Positions 21,763 to 36,600 of a stretch of DNA of 64,000 nt are shown here, piece by piece. Under the pieces are notes generated by a model. That model saw only the letters and a list, made by a program, of their open reading frames with translations, was not told where the DNA came from and searched no databases. The position numbers and the translations under genes are program-made. Source of the DNA: Petrosia ficiformis (lineage: Eukaryota > Porifera > Demospongiae > Haplosclerida > Petrosiidae); contig OX345636.1 of the NCBI GenBank assembly GCA_947044365.1, positions 14,606,615 to 14,670,614 of the forward strand, given 5' to 3'. Within the stretch, counting starts at the first letter, position 1, and each line of letters begins with the position of its first letter.

Positions 21763-24700
21763 TAGATAGATAGATAGATGGATAGACAGATAAATAGATA
21801 GATAGATACATGTACAGATAGATAGATAGATATAGATAGATTTGCCCATTATTAGGTTATACTGATTATTGTGACGATACCTTGCAATTGTAACATCAAA
21901 ATTTTAAGATTTTGTTGTTACAATGTACACTGTACATGTACACTGTATATGTACACTGTACATGTACACTGTACATGTACACTGTATATGTACACTGTAC
22001 ATGTACACTGTACATGTACACTGTATATGTACACTGTACATGTACACTGTACATGTACACTGTATATGTATATCTATTAATACTACAATTTTTTCAGTAG
22101 CTCTACACATGACGTGTAGTACATGTACATGTACCAGTATGTACATACAAATTAGTTTAATATTTTCCATCTATTAATGCACTATCTCTCATATCTATTC
22201 ATTCATTTAAGGCGACTGATCAGCTTAAGGTGATATTTGATGAAGAAGGTTGGTATCTTGATACTGTGACTCTTAAATCAGGTCTTGAGGAATTTCCTTA
22301 TGAAGAAGTGTTTGGTGCAGTAAGTAATTATCTGAGAAGATTGTACATGTATATATCCTCCAGCCAATCAGAATATCACAAATAGGTCACATGACCACAT
22401 GCTTAAATTATTTAGTTTATATTAAAGTGAGCATTAGGTAAGTTAGTGCACTGATGTATAAAACAAAATATACATGTATGGAGAAAAATGTATCAGGACT
22501 AGCTCAGTTCTATTTGTAATTAGTCTATGTAACTGTTTTCTATATAAATACCTGGAGTTCAGGACTAGCTCAGTTCTCTATTTAGTTGTGTGTGACACCA
22601 TTGTTTCTTTTTGTAATTAGTCTGTGTACCTGTTTTCTATATAAATACCTGGAGTTCAGGACTAGCTCGGTTCTATGTGTAATTAATCTATGTAGCTGTT
22701 TTCTAAATTTCGGTTCAAGTTATTGCAGTATCATAATTATTCATTGTATACAGATACTGAATGAAGATCACAGAATTATTAATCTCAATACTTATGGTCC
22801 ATATGCATACAATATTCTTTGTGAGGTGAGAATTATTTATTGTTACAAATTGAATTGACCAATCAGATTGTTTTATATTTTATGTTAATAAATCGCATAT
22901 GCAACCTCTGCAGGTGGTATGTAAATGTTTAATTAATTACCTTTCAGTTTGACCAATCAGATTTATTTAAACATGACCTTGGCGATAGTGAACGTTTTAC
23001 CTATCATGTTATTAATAGATACTTGAACGACAGTGAATACTATCGCAATAGTGAAACTGAATATAGATCTGAGCATTTTTTATTCGTGGCAGAGAAACCA
23101 AGTATTCCCATACACCACTCTTAGAACCCTCAAACGTGCAACTCTTTGTGAAAATAGATCTCACAAGAGCTATTCCTTGCTATCTTCCCGTGTTTTACAC
23201 TGTATCACATGGTTGTGTGTATGTTGAGGTCGAGACAATGTCAAATACACATGGCTGTAACTACATGTCCACTATCATGATAGTAGTATTTAGCTATGCT
23301 ATTGTGATAGTAACATAAAAATTGTCTGATGTCCAACTGTTATTTTCACCTCTGAATCATAGGGATGGCCCTGCAGGCAATAAAAATGCATGTAATCCCA
23401 GAAGCATGGTCATATATGAAGTTATAATTGTATTGAACCACTACTTGTTACATGTATATCACAACATGAGTATTTTTGTTGGTTATTTGAATGATGATAG
23501 TTATGTGTACTGTAGAAAAGTGATATAATCCATCTATACACCTCACCCTCATGTATATGTTTATACACCTCAGGTCTATATATAACCATCAGTGTATAAA
23601 TCACATAGCAACCACTATCTTAAATAGTATAATTATACTGTGCAGCATATGTGCAAGTGATTAAGTGATTAGCTCTGTCATTTGTCTGATGTGTATAGTA
23701 GATGTTCAAACTATTACAAAGTACATGGACTGACAGACAGACAGACAAACAGACAGACCTAATCACTTAGGCCTGCTGTCACACACCTATGACTATCTAC
23801 TACCATCCCAACCATCACCAATGTGTGCATGTATGTTTTTTCAAATATGTGCGTGTGCACATTTTCTAGTCATGTGTACATATGTTTATTTTGAGTGCAT
23901 GCATGTATAGACAGCCTGAAATTAGTCATATAAGAACGTATGCATACCTAATAAGTATTTTATTGCTATAACTCTTGGCACACATGCAGTAAATGATTTT
24001 AATATGCTGTCAGGTGAAGTAATCGGATTTCCTATAATGTGTTGATGGTACTTTCTGCCAGTTTTTTGTTAATGTTTGAAAAATGAGCCAAATTGGCTTG
24101 ATAATGTTTAATGTATGTACACTGTCAACACAACTCTTTGGGCAACTGGTGCAACATATGTACTTATCAAAACAAACAATTACATTAATATGGCTTTCTT
24201 AGATTGTGTACGCTTAGAATTCCAATCTCTTTAAACATCAGATAAAACAAAATATATGGAGAGAAACATATCCCTAGTTTGCTTTGTGGTGTCCAACAAT
24301 TGGTAATTACATATGGCTGACTTTCTCATACCTGAAGCAAACGACCTATTGTAGTTATTATTTTGATTATTTATTCTTCTTGCTTTTGATGATTTTGTAA
24401 AACTTTAGGAATATATTTCATTTAGAACAGCTGTTAGTTCCAGTTTCTACATATGCTTCAAGCAGCTTTCTTCCTGTAGAGCTTGAGCGTGATTTATTAC
24501 ACACCACACCCATTACTTGACCGAGTCCCCCGGAATGACACAACTACATATACAATTCATACGTACATGGGACATGTCCCTGAGAAAACCAGACTTATTA
24601 ATTAAAATTTCAAAAATGAATTTTTGTTTACCATAAAAATAATAGAGTTTTAAATAGTGTTGCACCTATACAGCAATTTGCCTATATGCCTATATGCTTA

Positions 24701-27700
24701 TAATCTATATTGCCTATATGCAGATCCTATCCAATATTGTCTGTGTGGAATATGTAGTAGTATTTATGTAGTTTACAACTGTTCACACTTAGTATAGTGT
24801 TAATTATTCTATTGTTCGTGTGCTATACATTCAGCCCAAAGTACATTGTACATGTAGTTACAGGCCTTGGTTGCACACATCTTCAGATTTTACTTGTGCA
24901 GTTTGACAATAATTATTGTGTAAAGCTGTATAGGCAATGTACAGGCAATGCAGTTGCCTATATCGATACTCTGCCTATATCTTCAATATAGCCACCTATT
25001 CAGATCCCTATACCAGTATAGATGCAACGCCAGTTTTAAATTAGCTGTAGAATGGTATATCATACATAACTACCTATTTTCACTTGTATTTCAAAATTAT
25101 ATAACCTGGTTTTCTCAGAGCCAGTCACATATATAAACATACATCAAACCCATGGAAAAGCAATCATAGGGATGCCCCTATGGACCATAAAAAATTATCC
25201 CAAAACCTTAAACTAAACATTAGCTCCTTGCTGTCAAGTTAAAAATATTTTCAGCCAAAGTTCACTAACATTTTTCAGTCCTTCCCACACTTGGAATATT
25301 CTGTAATTATTTGGATGTCTTTAGTTCCATACTGATCACAACCTACCTCATCATGAAGTAGCAAGTATTAATATTATTTTCTAACATGATAAGGTCATCA
25401 GCAATGATTAATGGTTAGCACAACAAAGCCATTACTAGAAATGCAATGATTGCTGAAATCTTTCTGACTTTTGTGATACTGTGACAATCAGATAAGAAAT
25501 CTAAGCTTTATTTTTCTACCATTCATCATTCATACAGGCATACCACAGAGGTCTAGTTTATCCAGAGTATGTTTGGTTCACTCCAGGGGGGTACACAGCT
25601 GAATGGTGGACAGAGGTAACAGAAACTAACTCCTCTTGTCCTCACCGGCTAGTAGCCAAAGCTCTCTATGGAAGTTTTGGCATTCTTCCAAGTGGATATA
25701 TAGTTGATGAAGATGACATTTTTGATACCCTATCTGGAGAGGTACATATGTAGTATATGAACAATAGTTAGGAAGTGTATATGCCAGATATACCACCTAT
25801 GCTATGGAGGAGGTTTATGTGGATATAATCCAAGGCTCATAGTGCCAAGGGTATATCCACTGTAATCCACATACACCTCTGAACACCAGCAGGTGGTTAT
25901 TTGGCATATACATGTACACCAACTAACAATGGTTTATGTAATATATACATGTACTATAGTCTCAATTTTCATTGCCTGCAGGGTGTCCCTTCCTATGATT
26001 GCTTTCCATAAGGTTTAATTTATATGCATGTATATATATATATATAATTATATGTATGTAATAATATATAATTATGCTTGTGTCCCATAAATTTTGTACA
26101 TATTCGTTATTATTTATGTTGCATTTAATCGTATTGCCACCTTTCTGAGAATATCATAATTATATCAATAATATCACCAACAGAATTTTATTGCCTAATA
26201 TAACATGCATAGGATACATAAATTTGCTTTCATAAACACTATTGAGGCTATGTGTTAGGGGGAGAAACAACGGTACTAAGTCAATAATTTCAGTTTGTTT
26301 TCTGTATTTGAAATAGGCAATAATATCACAGTGTATGTGATATATTGGATTTAATCCAATATATCACATACACTGTGATATTCGCAATGGCAAAATATTG
26401 TCTCACTGAAATTAAATATTAGTTATAATATATGCAGTTGAAAAATACTATAACACTTAGTCGTCAGCTGTATGCATCTCAAAACAAGGAACACATAATT
26501 GTACATAATTGTAATAATTGCAGTATTTACTTAATGTAATAATCACATCAGGCAGGTAAATGTCAATATCACCCAGCACATACACTACAATATACACTGC
26601 ATTTATGGACATACTTGCTACAATACACATGCAAGCTCAAGTACTATACAGTACAGTATATAATACAGTGCATTACAAATATAATACCCATACTACAATA
26701 CACATGCAAGCTCAAGTACTATACAGTACAGTATATAATACAGTGCATTACAAATATAATACCCATACTACAATACACATGCAAGCTCAAGTACTATACA
26801 GTACAGTATATAATACAGTGCATTACAAATATAATACCCATACTACAATACACATGCAAGCTCAAGTACTGTACAGTACAGTATATAATACAGTGCATTA
26901 CAAATATAATACCCATACTACAATACACATGCAAGCTCAAGTACTGTACAGTACAGTATATAATACAGTGCATTACAAATATAATACCCATACTACAATA
27001 CACATGCAAGCTCAAGTACTATACAGTACAGTATATAATACAGTGCATTACAAATATAATACCCATACTACAATACACATGCAAGCTCAAGTACTGTACA
27101 GTACAGTATATAATACAGTGCATTACAAATATAATACCCATACTACAATACACATGCAAGCTCAAGTACTGTACAGTACAGTATATAATACAGTGCATTA
27201 CAAATATAATACCCATACTACAATACACATGCAAGCTCAAGTACTATACAGTACAGTATATAATACAGTGCATTACAAATATAATACCCATACTACAATA
27301 CACATGCAAGCTCAAGTACTGTACAGTACAGTATATAATACAGTGCATTACAAATATAATACCCATACTACAATACACATGCAAGCTCAAGTACTATACA
27401 GTACAGTATATAATACAGTGCATTACAAATATAATACCCATACTACAATACACATGCAAGCTCAAGTACTGTACAGTACAGTATATAATACAGTGCATTA
27501 CAAATATAATACCCATACTACAATACACATGCAAGCTCAAGTACTATACAGTACAGTATATAATACAGTGCATTACAAATATAATACCCATACTACAATA
27601 CACATGCAAGCTCAAGTACTATACAGTACAGTATATAATACAAATATAATACCCATACTACAATACACATGCAAGCTCAAGTACTGTACAGTGCAGTTTC

Positions 27701-30700
27701 AGTGTTACTGAGCAGGTACTGTAGTGCAAGGCTTCATCCAGGATTTTATTTTACAGAAACTAAAGAATCCATCATGCAATGCATACTGTGGGGGTCTGTG
27801 TGGTGTTTCCCAGGAATTGTTTTTAATTTAGGCTCTCTGAGGTTGCTTCTGATGGCTACTGGGACCCCACTGGCCAGTAGACTTGTAGCTGAGATGTTGT
27901 TGTATGTTGAAGTAAATTTGATCTGAACGCTAGGGGGGGGGGGATATCCCACTTCTCCCCCCTCCATTGTATGAAACCATATAGTGTATGATCATTTGTG
28001 CACTACTGTCAAATGCTCTGATTTTCATTTTCATAGAATGCTACAAGTTTTAACAAAACTTATCATAAACTGTTACAACAACCACAATACCAGGAATACA
28101 ACGAACTTGGTGTAGTAGGTGTGGCTTATGATGCCATGTGGTCAATAGCTATAGGACTTGATATTGCATCAAAGAAAATTAGAGCTGGTAATGATAGTGG
28201 GTGTGAACATTTATATGGTGAACTGGTTCCTCTGGAGATGTTTGATTATCGTAATGAAAAACTTGGCTGTATCATGAGAAAGAGTTATGATGAAGTCATG
28301 TTTACTGGTGTTACTGTGAGTTTATTTGAGTGTGTTGTGTTTTAAGGGATCATATGTTGAGAGACTGATGGATACCTTGCCAGTTAAATGCTCACTGTTT
28401 GGATATTTATACAAGGGCACAAGAAACTAATTTTAGTGATTTTAGCTACTAACATAATAATCGCTAAAATTAGTATTAATATAATAACATATTAGATATG
28501 GCTCAGAAAGTCACTAGAAATAATGCATGACAAATTCATGTTTTTAAAAATCGCTAAATTTAATGTACGCAATTAATATTAGTAAGTAAGGTATTGTAAA
28601 TTCAGCATCCATTAGTACATGTAGGTACCATGGTTTCTTTCTATCCAGAGTGGCTGGTTGATTTATGAGCATTTAAGTTCAAGAGTTAAATCAAACTTCA
28701 CACAGTTTATTCTATGTAGTCACATGTAATGGTTCATAACTTCTATAATTTATTAATCAAATCATATTATACAGTTATAGTTGATACATTTAGGCTTACA
28801 AAAAACGTTTAGTTAACTAACGAAAGGTGTCCATTATTGCCCATTTTTCATTATAGTTATTCCAATAGACTTGTAATTTAGTTATAGATTAGTTGGGTTT
28901 TTGTTATAGAAACAGTTGTCTAAAACAATCTTGTCATACTATCACTATAACTAAAAGTGGTCATTGTTGTCATACTAAAACAGCATTACTGTATTTTATT
29001 ATGTGACTTTCTCTACAGGGTGAGGTTGTGTTTGAAGATGGACAAAGACAAGACAATTTATACCTTCTGAGGCAGTACAGAGAATTATGTAAGTATAATT
29101 ATGATACTTAACAAAAATATATGTGTACAGAGAAACATTCTCACATGTGAACGCAAACACATAATACATAGGTAACTTCCATTCTTTTTGCTTTTTGCAA
29201 TGTATTTCAGCTCTTAATTGCATTTAATATATATATATATAATTATATTAAGCCATGTGGAAATCAATCATAGGGATGGTCCTTTGAACCATGATTATCA
29301 GTTATGTGGAATTATTGAGCCAACTGCCGGACATTTTGACCACTGTTGTCATATATACTTTGTATACAGTTCAGTTTCAACTACTGGACATTCATTGGAT
29401 TTAACAGAAAATGTCCTGTATACATGTTACCGATTGTTTCCATACCAGTGCCTACATAACGAGCGCCATCAGGACGGGACCCTCGCCTACATGCCAAAGT
29501 AATACAAAGCATTACAATTTTTTTTAAAATATAATAAAATTTGTGTATGAACAAAACAATACTTTTGTTACATGGAATACACATATAAATTTGAAAAACA
29601 TTTATGGGCATTAAAACTGTCATAACTTTGTATCCTAAAAGACAAAATAAGAATACCAATGAAAGAAATATATAATTTGTACATATATCTTACATCTTAT
29701 TCTCTGTTTTCCTTCAAAAAACATTGAAGCAGTTCTCAAGTCTACCTCTAAAGTCTAAAAACGTATTTATCACGTGTTTAGTACATGACGCTTTGCAAGC
29801 ATGCACGTGCACATACCTGTACGTGGAGCTATGTAGCTTTCTATCTTGCATCAATGGTGGTGTAGTAGCAACCATTACCTCGATTGTTTTTGGTTTGAAG
29901 TGTTTCTTGGCTAGCGACAGCCATGAAACAGGATCACTTGTGTTTGTGTGTCCATATTTACTCTCTTTATTGCCCTCGTTTCATCTTAAAGTCGCGAAAC
30001 GGTAACTGTTGAGTTATAAAAATTGTCATAACTTTAGAACCAAAAGGTCTTAGAAGATTTCCTACATTAATTTTTTCCTTGTATAATTTGAAGTCACCAG
30101 TACCCCATTTGAAATATCAATGTTTTTATTTTTCCAGAAAAATTGCTAACAGACAGACAGACACACAGACAAAACAATTACCGTACCCTTCTGCCTACGC
30201 TATGCGGCGAGGGTAATTATCACTTCATCACTGTTTCCCCCAGGATGAATATTAAGTGTGGATGATTGCATTAGTGGTACACGTACTTGTATATGTACAT
30301 GATGTTTGGTCAACATTCTTCAATTAGTGTTGTAAAAAAGTGTTTTTCAGAATAAACTTTGAAATTAGAGGGTTAGGAGCAAAACTAAAGGGTGGGGACA
30401 TGATACCATCCTTTGAAGGAAACATTGCTTCATATCGTAACAAACACTCTTTAGTCTGCATATGTACATGTATCTTATACTGATTTTGCTAATTTTTTTT
30501 CTGAAATAAAATTCATTTTTTTCATTTATTTTAGATGAAGGTTACATTGAAAGAAAGACAGTTGCTGAAATTGATTTCAATGGTAATAACACTACTTTCT
30601 CATTTAAAACAGAGGAGAATGAGTATACACTTTGGGAAGGTAAGGACACCAATAGTAAATGATTATGATAATTGGGCAAGCCTGAGCAAGCCCCATTTAG

Positions 30701-33630
30701 TGTAGTCAACTATGAGGTCAAGTATTTGTTTGTTTGTGCACTTTGAAACTGAGTGTCCATAGTTTGAGGCTATTTTTAGTTTGTTTGTTTTTACACTTTG
30801 GAATTGAGGGTCCATAATTTGACTTCTGCTCAGGTATCTTTAGTTTATTTGTTTGTACACTTGGGAACTGAGCTACTATTTATTTCTTTTGCAACTGAAG
30901 GAGCTGGTTCAACTCTCACTTGGTTATTTAAAAAAAAAACAAGCTTTGTATTTTGCTAGTAATTATAAATTATATATGTAATTATTTGCCACAATTGCTG
31001 TCAAAAAAGGGAGAACACTGCCTTTGTATTAGTCCTACGAAGTGCATGAGATCTTTTGAGTCCCGGTAAGTAAGTTGCTAGAAGTGATACTCCATGCTGT
31101 AAAAGGAGCCAGGTTTGGGGTACAGAAACTGAATGGTGGCCAAGATATCTGCAGCAAAGCTGCCAGTGTTGGGAATTCTGAAAAACGTGCTCAGTCCTCT
31201 AAGAATTAATTTTATTGTCCATTAAGTTATTCAGACAGAAATGTATGAATTCTAATGTCCCTTATATTGTAATGTTAATTGATATTAATATTCTTGTATG
31301 TTATTATTATCCATTCTTTTAGATGGTATACCTTATGATGGGTTAGGTGTGCAAACCATTCATCCAAACAATCTTTGTCTTCAAATTATATACTACATAA
31401 TGGCCTCTTTTGGAATGATCTTTGCCTGTGTCTGTCTTGTATTTAACATTGTCTTCAGAGAAAGAAAGTAAATAATACAATATAATAGATATCATACTAT
31501 ATGTACATGTACATGTATCTAGTGTTAGATGGATGGTAGATGCACATGTATATGTACATATAATTATGTTTCAATAAAAAAGTCACAATACAGTATAGTA
31601 ATTACAAAGTAGTTTCATTTTAAGATTACACTAGTTCAACAGTGATTTACTAGTAATTGGTGTACTTGTCAATTCAACACTACAGTACATGACAATAGTG
31701 AGACTAAATATATATGTATACATGTATATTGTACAATATATATCAATAAAAAGTCACTATACAGTACAGTAATTACTCAGTAGACTATTTTCCACACTGC
31801 AGTAGTTCAACAATAGTTTTTACAGTATTGGTATACTTCACCACAGTAGTGGGACAGTAATTATTGACAGTAGAACTGATTGCAGTTACTATAATTATGA
31901 TGATGTACAATTAATTTGGTACCACTGTTTCGATGCGATTTTTAGTAGCATGATCATTGTTCATATCTTTTGCCCACTCCATTACTATTATCTTTGCAGC
32001 AAACACCATTCTTATTGTGTATGGATAACATATAAGAATAATCTAGAAAGAGATATATTCATAAGTATGAACAAGTGTATATAGAGAAAAAACATCCCTA
32101 TGATTGCTTTACAAATTTAAGTGAAGATATGACTGCTTTGTGGTGTGCAGAATTCAGTAATCATGGCTGACTTTATCAAGCATGAAAGACAACAGCTTAT
32201 TATAGTTATTATTTTGATTATCTACTCTCCTGACCTTTCAAAGGACCTTGTAGAACTTTAGGAATATATTTCAGGCAGAATAGCTAGCTATTAGTTCCAG
32301 TTTCTACGTAAGCTCAACAGCTTTCTTTCTGCTGGTGTGTAGAGCTTGATCGCGCGTTCTTTTACGCGCCACGCCCATTAATTGACTGAGCCCCCGGGAA
32401 TGACGCAACTTCCTTAACTACGTATACAACGCATAGTTGCGCAAGTGACACAAACATATATATATAATTATATATAATTATATATACATTAAACCCCGTG
32501 GAAAGCAATTATAGGGATGGCCCTATGGGCCATAAAAATTATCATGATTTTAGAAAAATTTAAGTTTCCATACAAACACAAAAGAGACACTCTACTAAAT
32601 AATGTAATAATAACTATTAAATTCATTTGTTGTATAGGGTTGTTAAACTTGCCAGTCCAAATCTGAATTATCTTATAATAGTGGGATCAGTTCTCTTGTA
32701 TACTTGTGTTTACTTGTATGTGTATTCTGTGGACTCATTTGATCAACAAGACCTTCAGACATTTATATGCAATGTAAGATCATGCACTGTGTACTATGAT
32801 ATGTAGGATTTCATAAGGATTTGTTAGGGGAGGGGGGCAATGTCAGATTATTTAACAGTTACAATGGCTTACAGGTTTCATGTAGAGGGCATTCAGCCCC
32901 CTTTACTAGAATCTTCCCCCCTCCCCCCCCTTGGAAGTTAGTTTGCCACTGTACATTGCTCTCATAGTCTTTCAAATTCTACCTTGTTCCCTTTTGACAA
33001 ATTTTCTTAATGAAGGTGTGATATGTACATGTATGTGGAGGTGATTATCATTTTATGATGATGTTTCATTTCATCTCACAGTTTCGTATATGGGTTTTCT
33101 CTATCGGTTACACAATATGTTTTGCTGTCATTCTTTCTAAAACATGGAGGATTTATTACATCTTCAATAACCCCACTGCTAAAAAAAAAGTATGTTACAT
33201 TTTAAAACAAACATGTACATATATTTATATAATAGAAATACTTTGTGTTGTCACCATTTAGTAACTATGGCTAACTTTCTCATGTCTGAAACTGTTGGAA
33301 TATATTTTAGCTAGAACAACTGTTACATCTAACTTTTACATAAGCTACAAGCGGCTTTCTTCCTGTTCAAACATGCATTCATTTGTGTTCCCATGTCAAT
33401 GAACTGACTGAGCCCTTGGAAGAACACGACGTTCTTAACTACCTATGCAACCATCTGTGACACAAACATAAAATTATATCAATATAACCATAATAATTAT
33501 ACATACAGACAGGGAGATTTAAATCTAACAATAACAATAATAATTATGTCCTAATCTTCAAACTTCTAGACTTATATTTATTGTTACTATTGTTTTAACT
33601 ACTGTTGTTATATATTTATATGGTATATGT

Positions 33631-33666
<36 letters not shown>

Positions 33667-36600
33667 TATTAGATCTACTAATATATTATTATTGTTATTG
33701 TCATCATTATTATTATATAAGCACCATCCTCTAAGTATAGGTTATACACCGAGGTAAAGGTTTCTACTGGATTTATCAAACCGAGGGCCGAAGGCACGAG
33801 GTTTGATAAATCAGTAGAAACCGTACCGAGGTGTATAACCGTCTTCTACCATGAAACGCGCGCGAATGCAGTAACTAAGCAAATCTTTGCGTGTGGCAAC
33901 AGTATACATAATTTCACTAACCTATGGATATAGTGTGGGTTTCTGTGACTCTTTAGACAAGTAACTGATCAACAGTTCACTCGTAAATGACAAAAAGAGT
34001 TCTACATGTGGCAGACTTCCGGCTCCTCCTCTACTCGAACTCCAGTATAAGGTGTGGTCTTAGGAATTCCAACAGCAATCGTGATATCGATCGATTGCGA
34101 TCGATATCAAGAAGCTAGCACTGCAAGAACAGCCCCACCCAACTCTTTTGGAATCTCATACGAGAGGAAGCAATAGAAGACCTCAATCACAAGCATACAA
34201 ACTGGTGTCAGATTTTCAAAAAGAACATGCATCACTATGAATTACAGCTAAAAATTATAGCTAGGGTTGTATATAGTCATCATGATTGTTGTTTTATGTC
34301 AATTATTATAATTATTATTTATGAAGTATTATATATAAAGAAATTGACAACTATATAAGTTGAATTTCCTATCAAAACCCATATCCCGGGAAGTTTGATA
34401 AATCACTTATCAAACCTCCCGGGAACACTTATCAAACCTCCCGGGAACACTTATCAACCTCTCAGTAGGTTTCAGTGTAATTTAGCAACCTCATTTACTG
34501 CAATCTGATTGGTCAGTTTACTATAGGCATGGTAGAATGGTAAATATATGGATAATCTTGAATAATAATAATAATAATAAGCTAAAGTCTGTTCACGTTC
34601 GCAATGACCCCAAAGTTAGGATGTAATGACTTGTAAATATAGCGTATAGTTTAATGTCATAAGGTGATTATACGGTCACTCAATAATGAAGCAGTAGATT
34701 GAAATTTCTCATACACGAATAAGAACAGGAAGGATGATTATACAAAAGGTTGTTGGTCATTTCAAACTAAAGTTAGAAACGTTTTCTGAGGTCATGGTGA
34801 ACATGAATGACCTTGTGCTGTTGTAGCTGAAAGACATTGCAAAAAAGTATATAAAAATCTTTGAACGATAACAAGAGTAGTAAATATAACGGGTTGTTGG
34901 AATTCATAGATGTTCATGAGAAATATGACTTTTATAATGTTTATGTTTTCCTAACTATATTCAGGCTATCAAAGATTGGATTCTCCTTATTGTCATTTTG
35001 ATTGTTGTGACAATTGATTTGTTAATTCTACTCATTGGAACATCCATACCAGATTCAAGATTAACAACTGTTGATACCATTGATATTGAACATGAAATCA
35101 CTATCACAGTATGTACATGTACATGGATGGATGAATGGATAGATGGATGAATGGATAGATGGATGGATAGATAAATGGATGGATAGATAAATGGATGGAT
35201 GGATGGATGGATGGATGGGCGGATGGATGGATGGCCAGACTGACAGATGAGTAAATGGATAGAGTGTCATCATATGTGGTATGTACATATAGTTGTATAG
35301 TAGAGGAAAACTGATAGATTGAAAGATTTACACCAACCAGATTTTTTTATAAAGGGAGAACAATCAATGATGTCAACCACACTGCTCCTGGGGAAGTATT
35401 GGAGTATGTTTCCCCAGGAAAGTTTTGTAATGAAGGTCTGGTTTAGCTTCTGGTGGTTTGTAGACCCCAAAAGGCTTGTAGCTAAGATGTTGTAGAAATA
35501 CATTTGGTCTGAAATCTAGGGGGTGGGGTGTGGGGGTTTCAAGTTAGGGGGAAACCTCTCCCCCCCCCCACCACATAAAACCCTGCCAACATAGACGACA
35601 AACAGACAGACAATATGTATCACAACACTTATTGTCTTTCTCTTTCTCTTCTTTTATCAGAGTGATGGCATCACAAATGAAAATCTTGTCTTCATTTGTA
35701 CGAGAAACCAATCTTTGATATGGGTGGGGATTTCATTTGCCTACAAAGGATCTCTACAAGTGATTGCCATATTCATGGCCTTTCACACTCGTAGAGTTAA
35801 AGTTAAGGCTCTTAATGACTCCAAAGAGATAGCTGCTATCATATATTTTAATAGTATTATATTAGCCATCTTAGCAGTGACAGAATTTGCTCTACAACAT
35901 TATCATGATGTGTATGCTGCTCTATTTGGTCTTGCTCTGTTGATTGAGGCATCTCTTTTTCTGGGAGTACTATTTATACCGAAGGTAAATATACACTTCC
36001 CTTTATTACTTGTAAATGTTGATGACCCAGTATGACAACAAGATACATATATAGAGAAAAAAAGGTATCCCTGTAATTTCTAGGTGGTGTCTAGCATTCA
36101 TAAATCATGACTAACTTTATCATGCCTGAAACACAACACCAATTATAGTTATTATTTTGATTATCTATTCTCCTTACCTTTTAAAGGATCCTGTAGAACA
36201 TTAGGAATATATTTAAGGTAGAATAGCTGGCTATTAGTTCCATCTTGTACGTAAGCTACAACTAGCCTACAAGCTTAAGCAGGTTTCTTTCTTTGTATTA
36301 TGCATCACACTATTAATTGACCTTGCTCCCCAGAATGACACTACTTCTTTTAAGTTAACTACATATACAACGCAAACTCGTGTAAGTGACACAAGAATAT
36401 AAATATATATATATGCGGCCATAAAAACTGGCAATGTCATTTTCGAATGTTAGATCAATCAATTACATTTACGTTGCTGTAATTGGTTGTATTGTATAGG
36501 AAGCAGACCAAATTTTGTATCCAGGTAAAGTGTACATGTATATTGGTCTTGATAGATAATAAATTTAGTGGGCTGTCTACGCAATGCATCCAAATAGTAA

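Noticed and set aside
26560..27711. 383- and 344-codon open frames
   Set aside because: They run through the 75-bp minisatellite; a unit length divisible by three keeps frames open. The region is intron 6 of receptor gene A.
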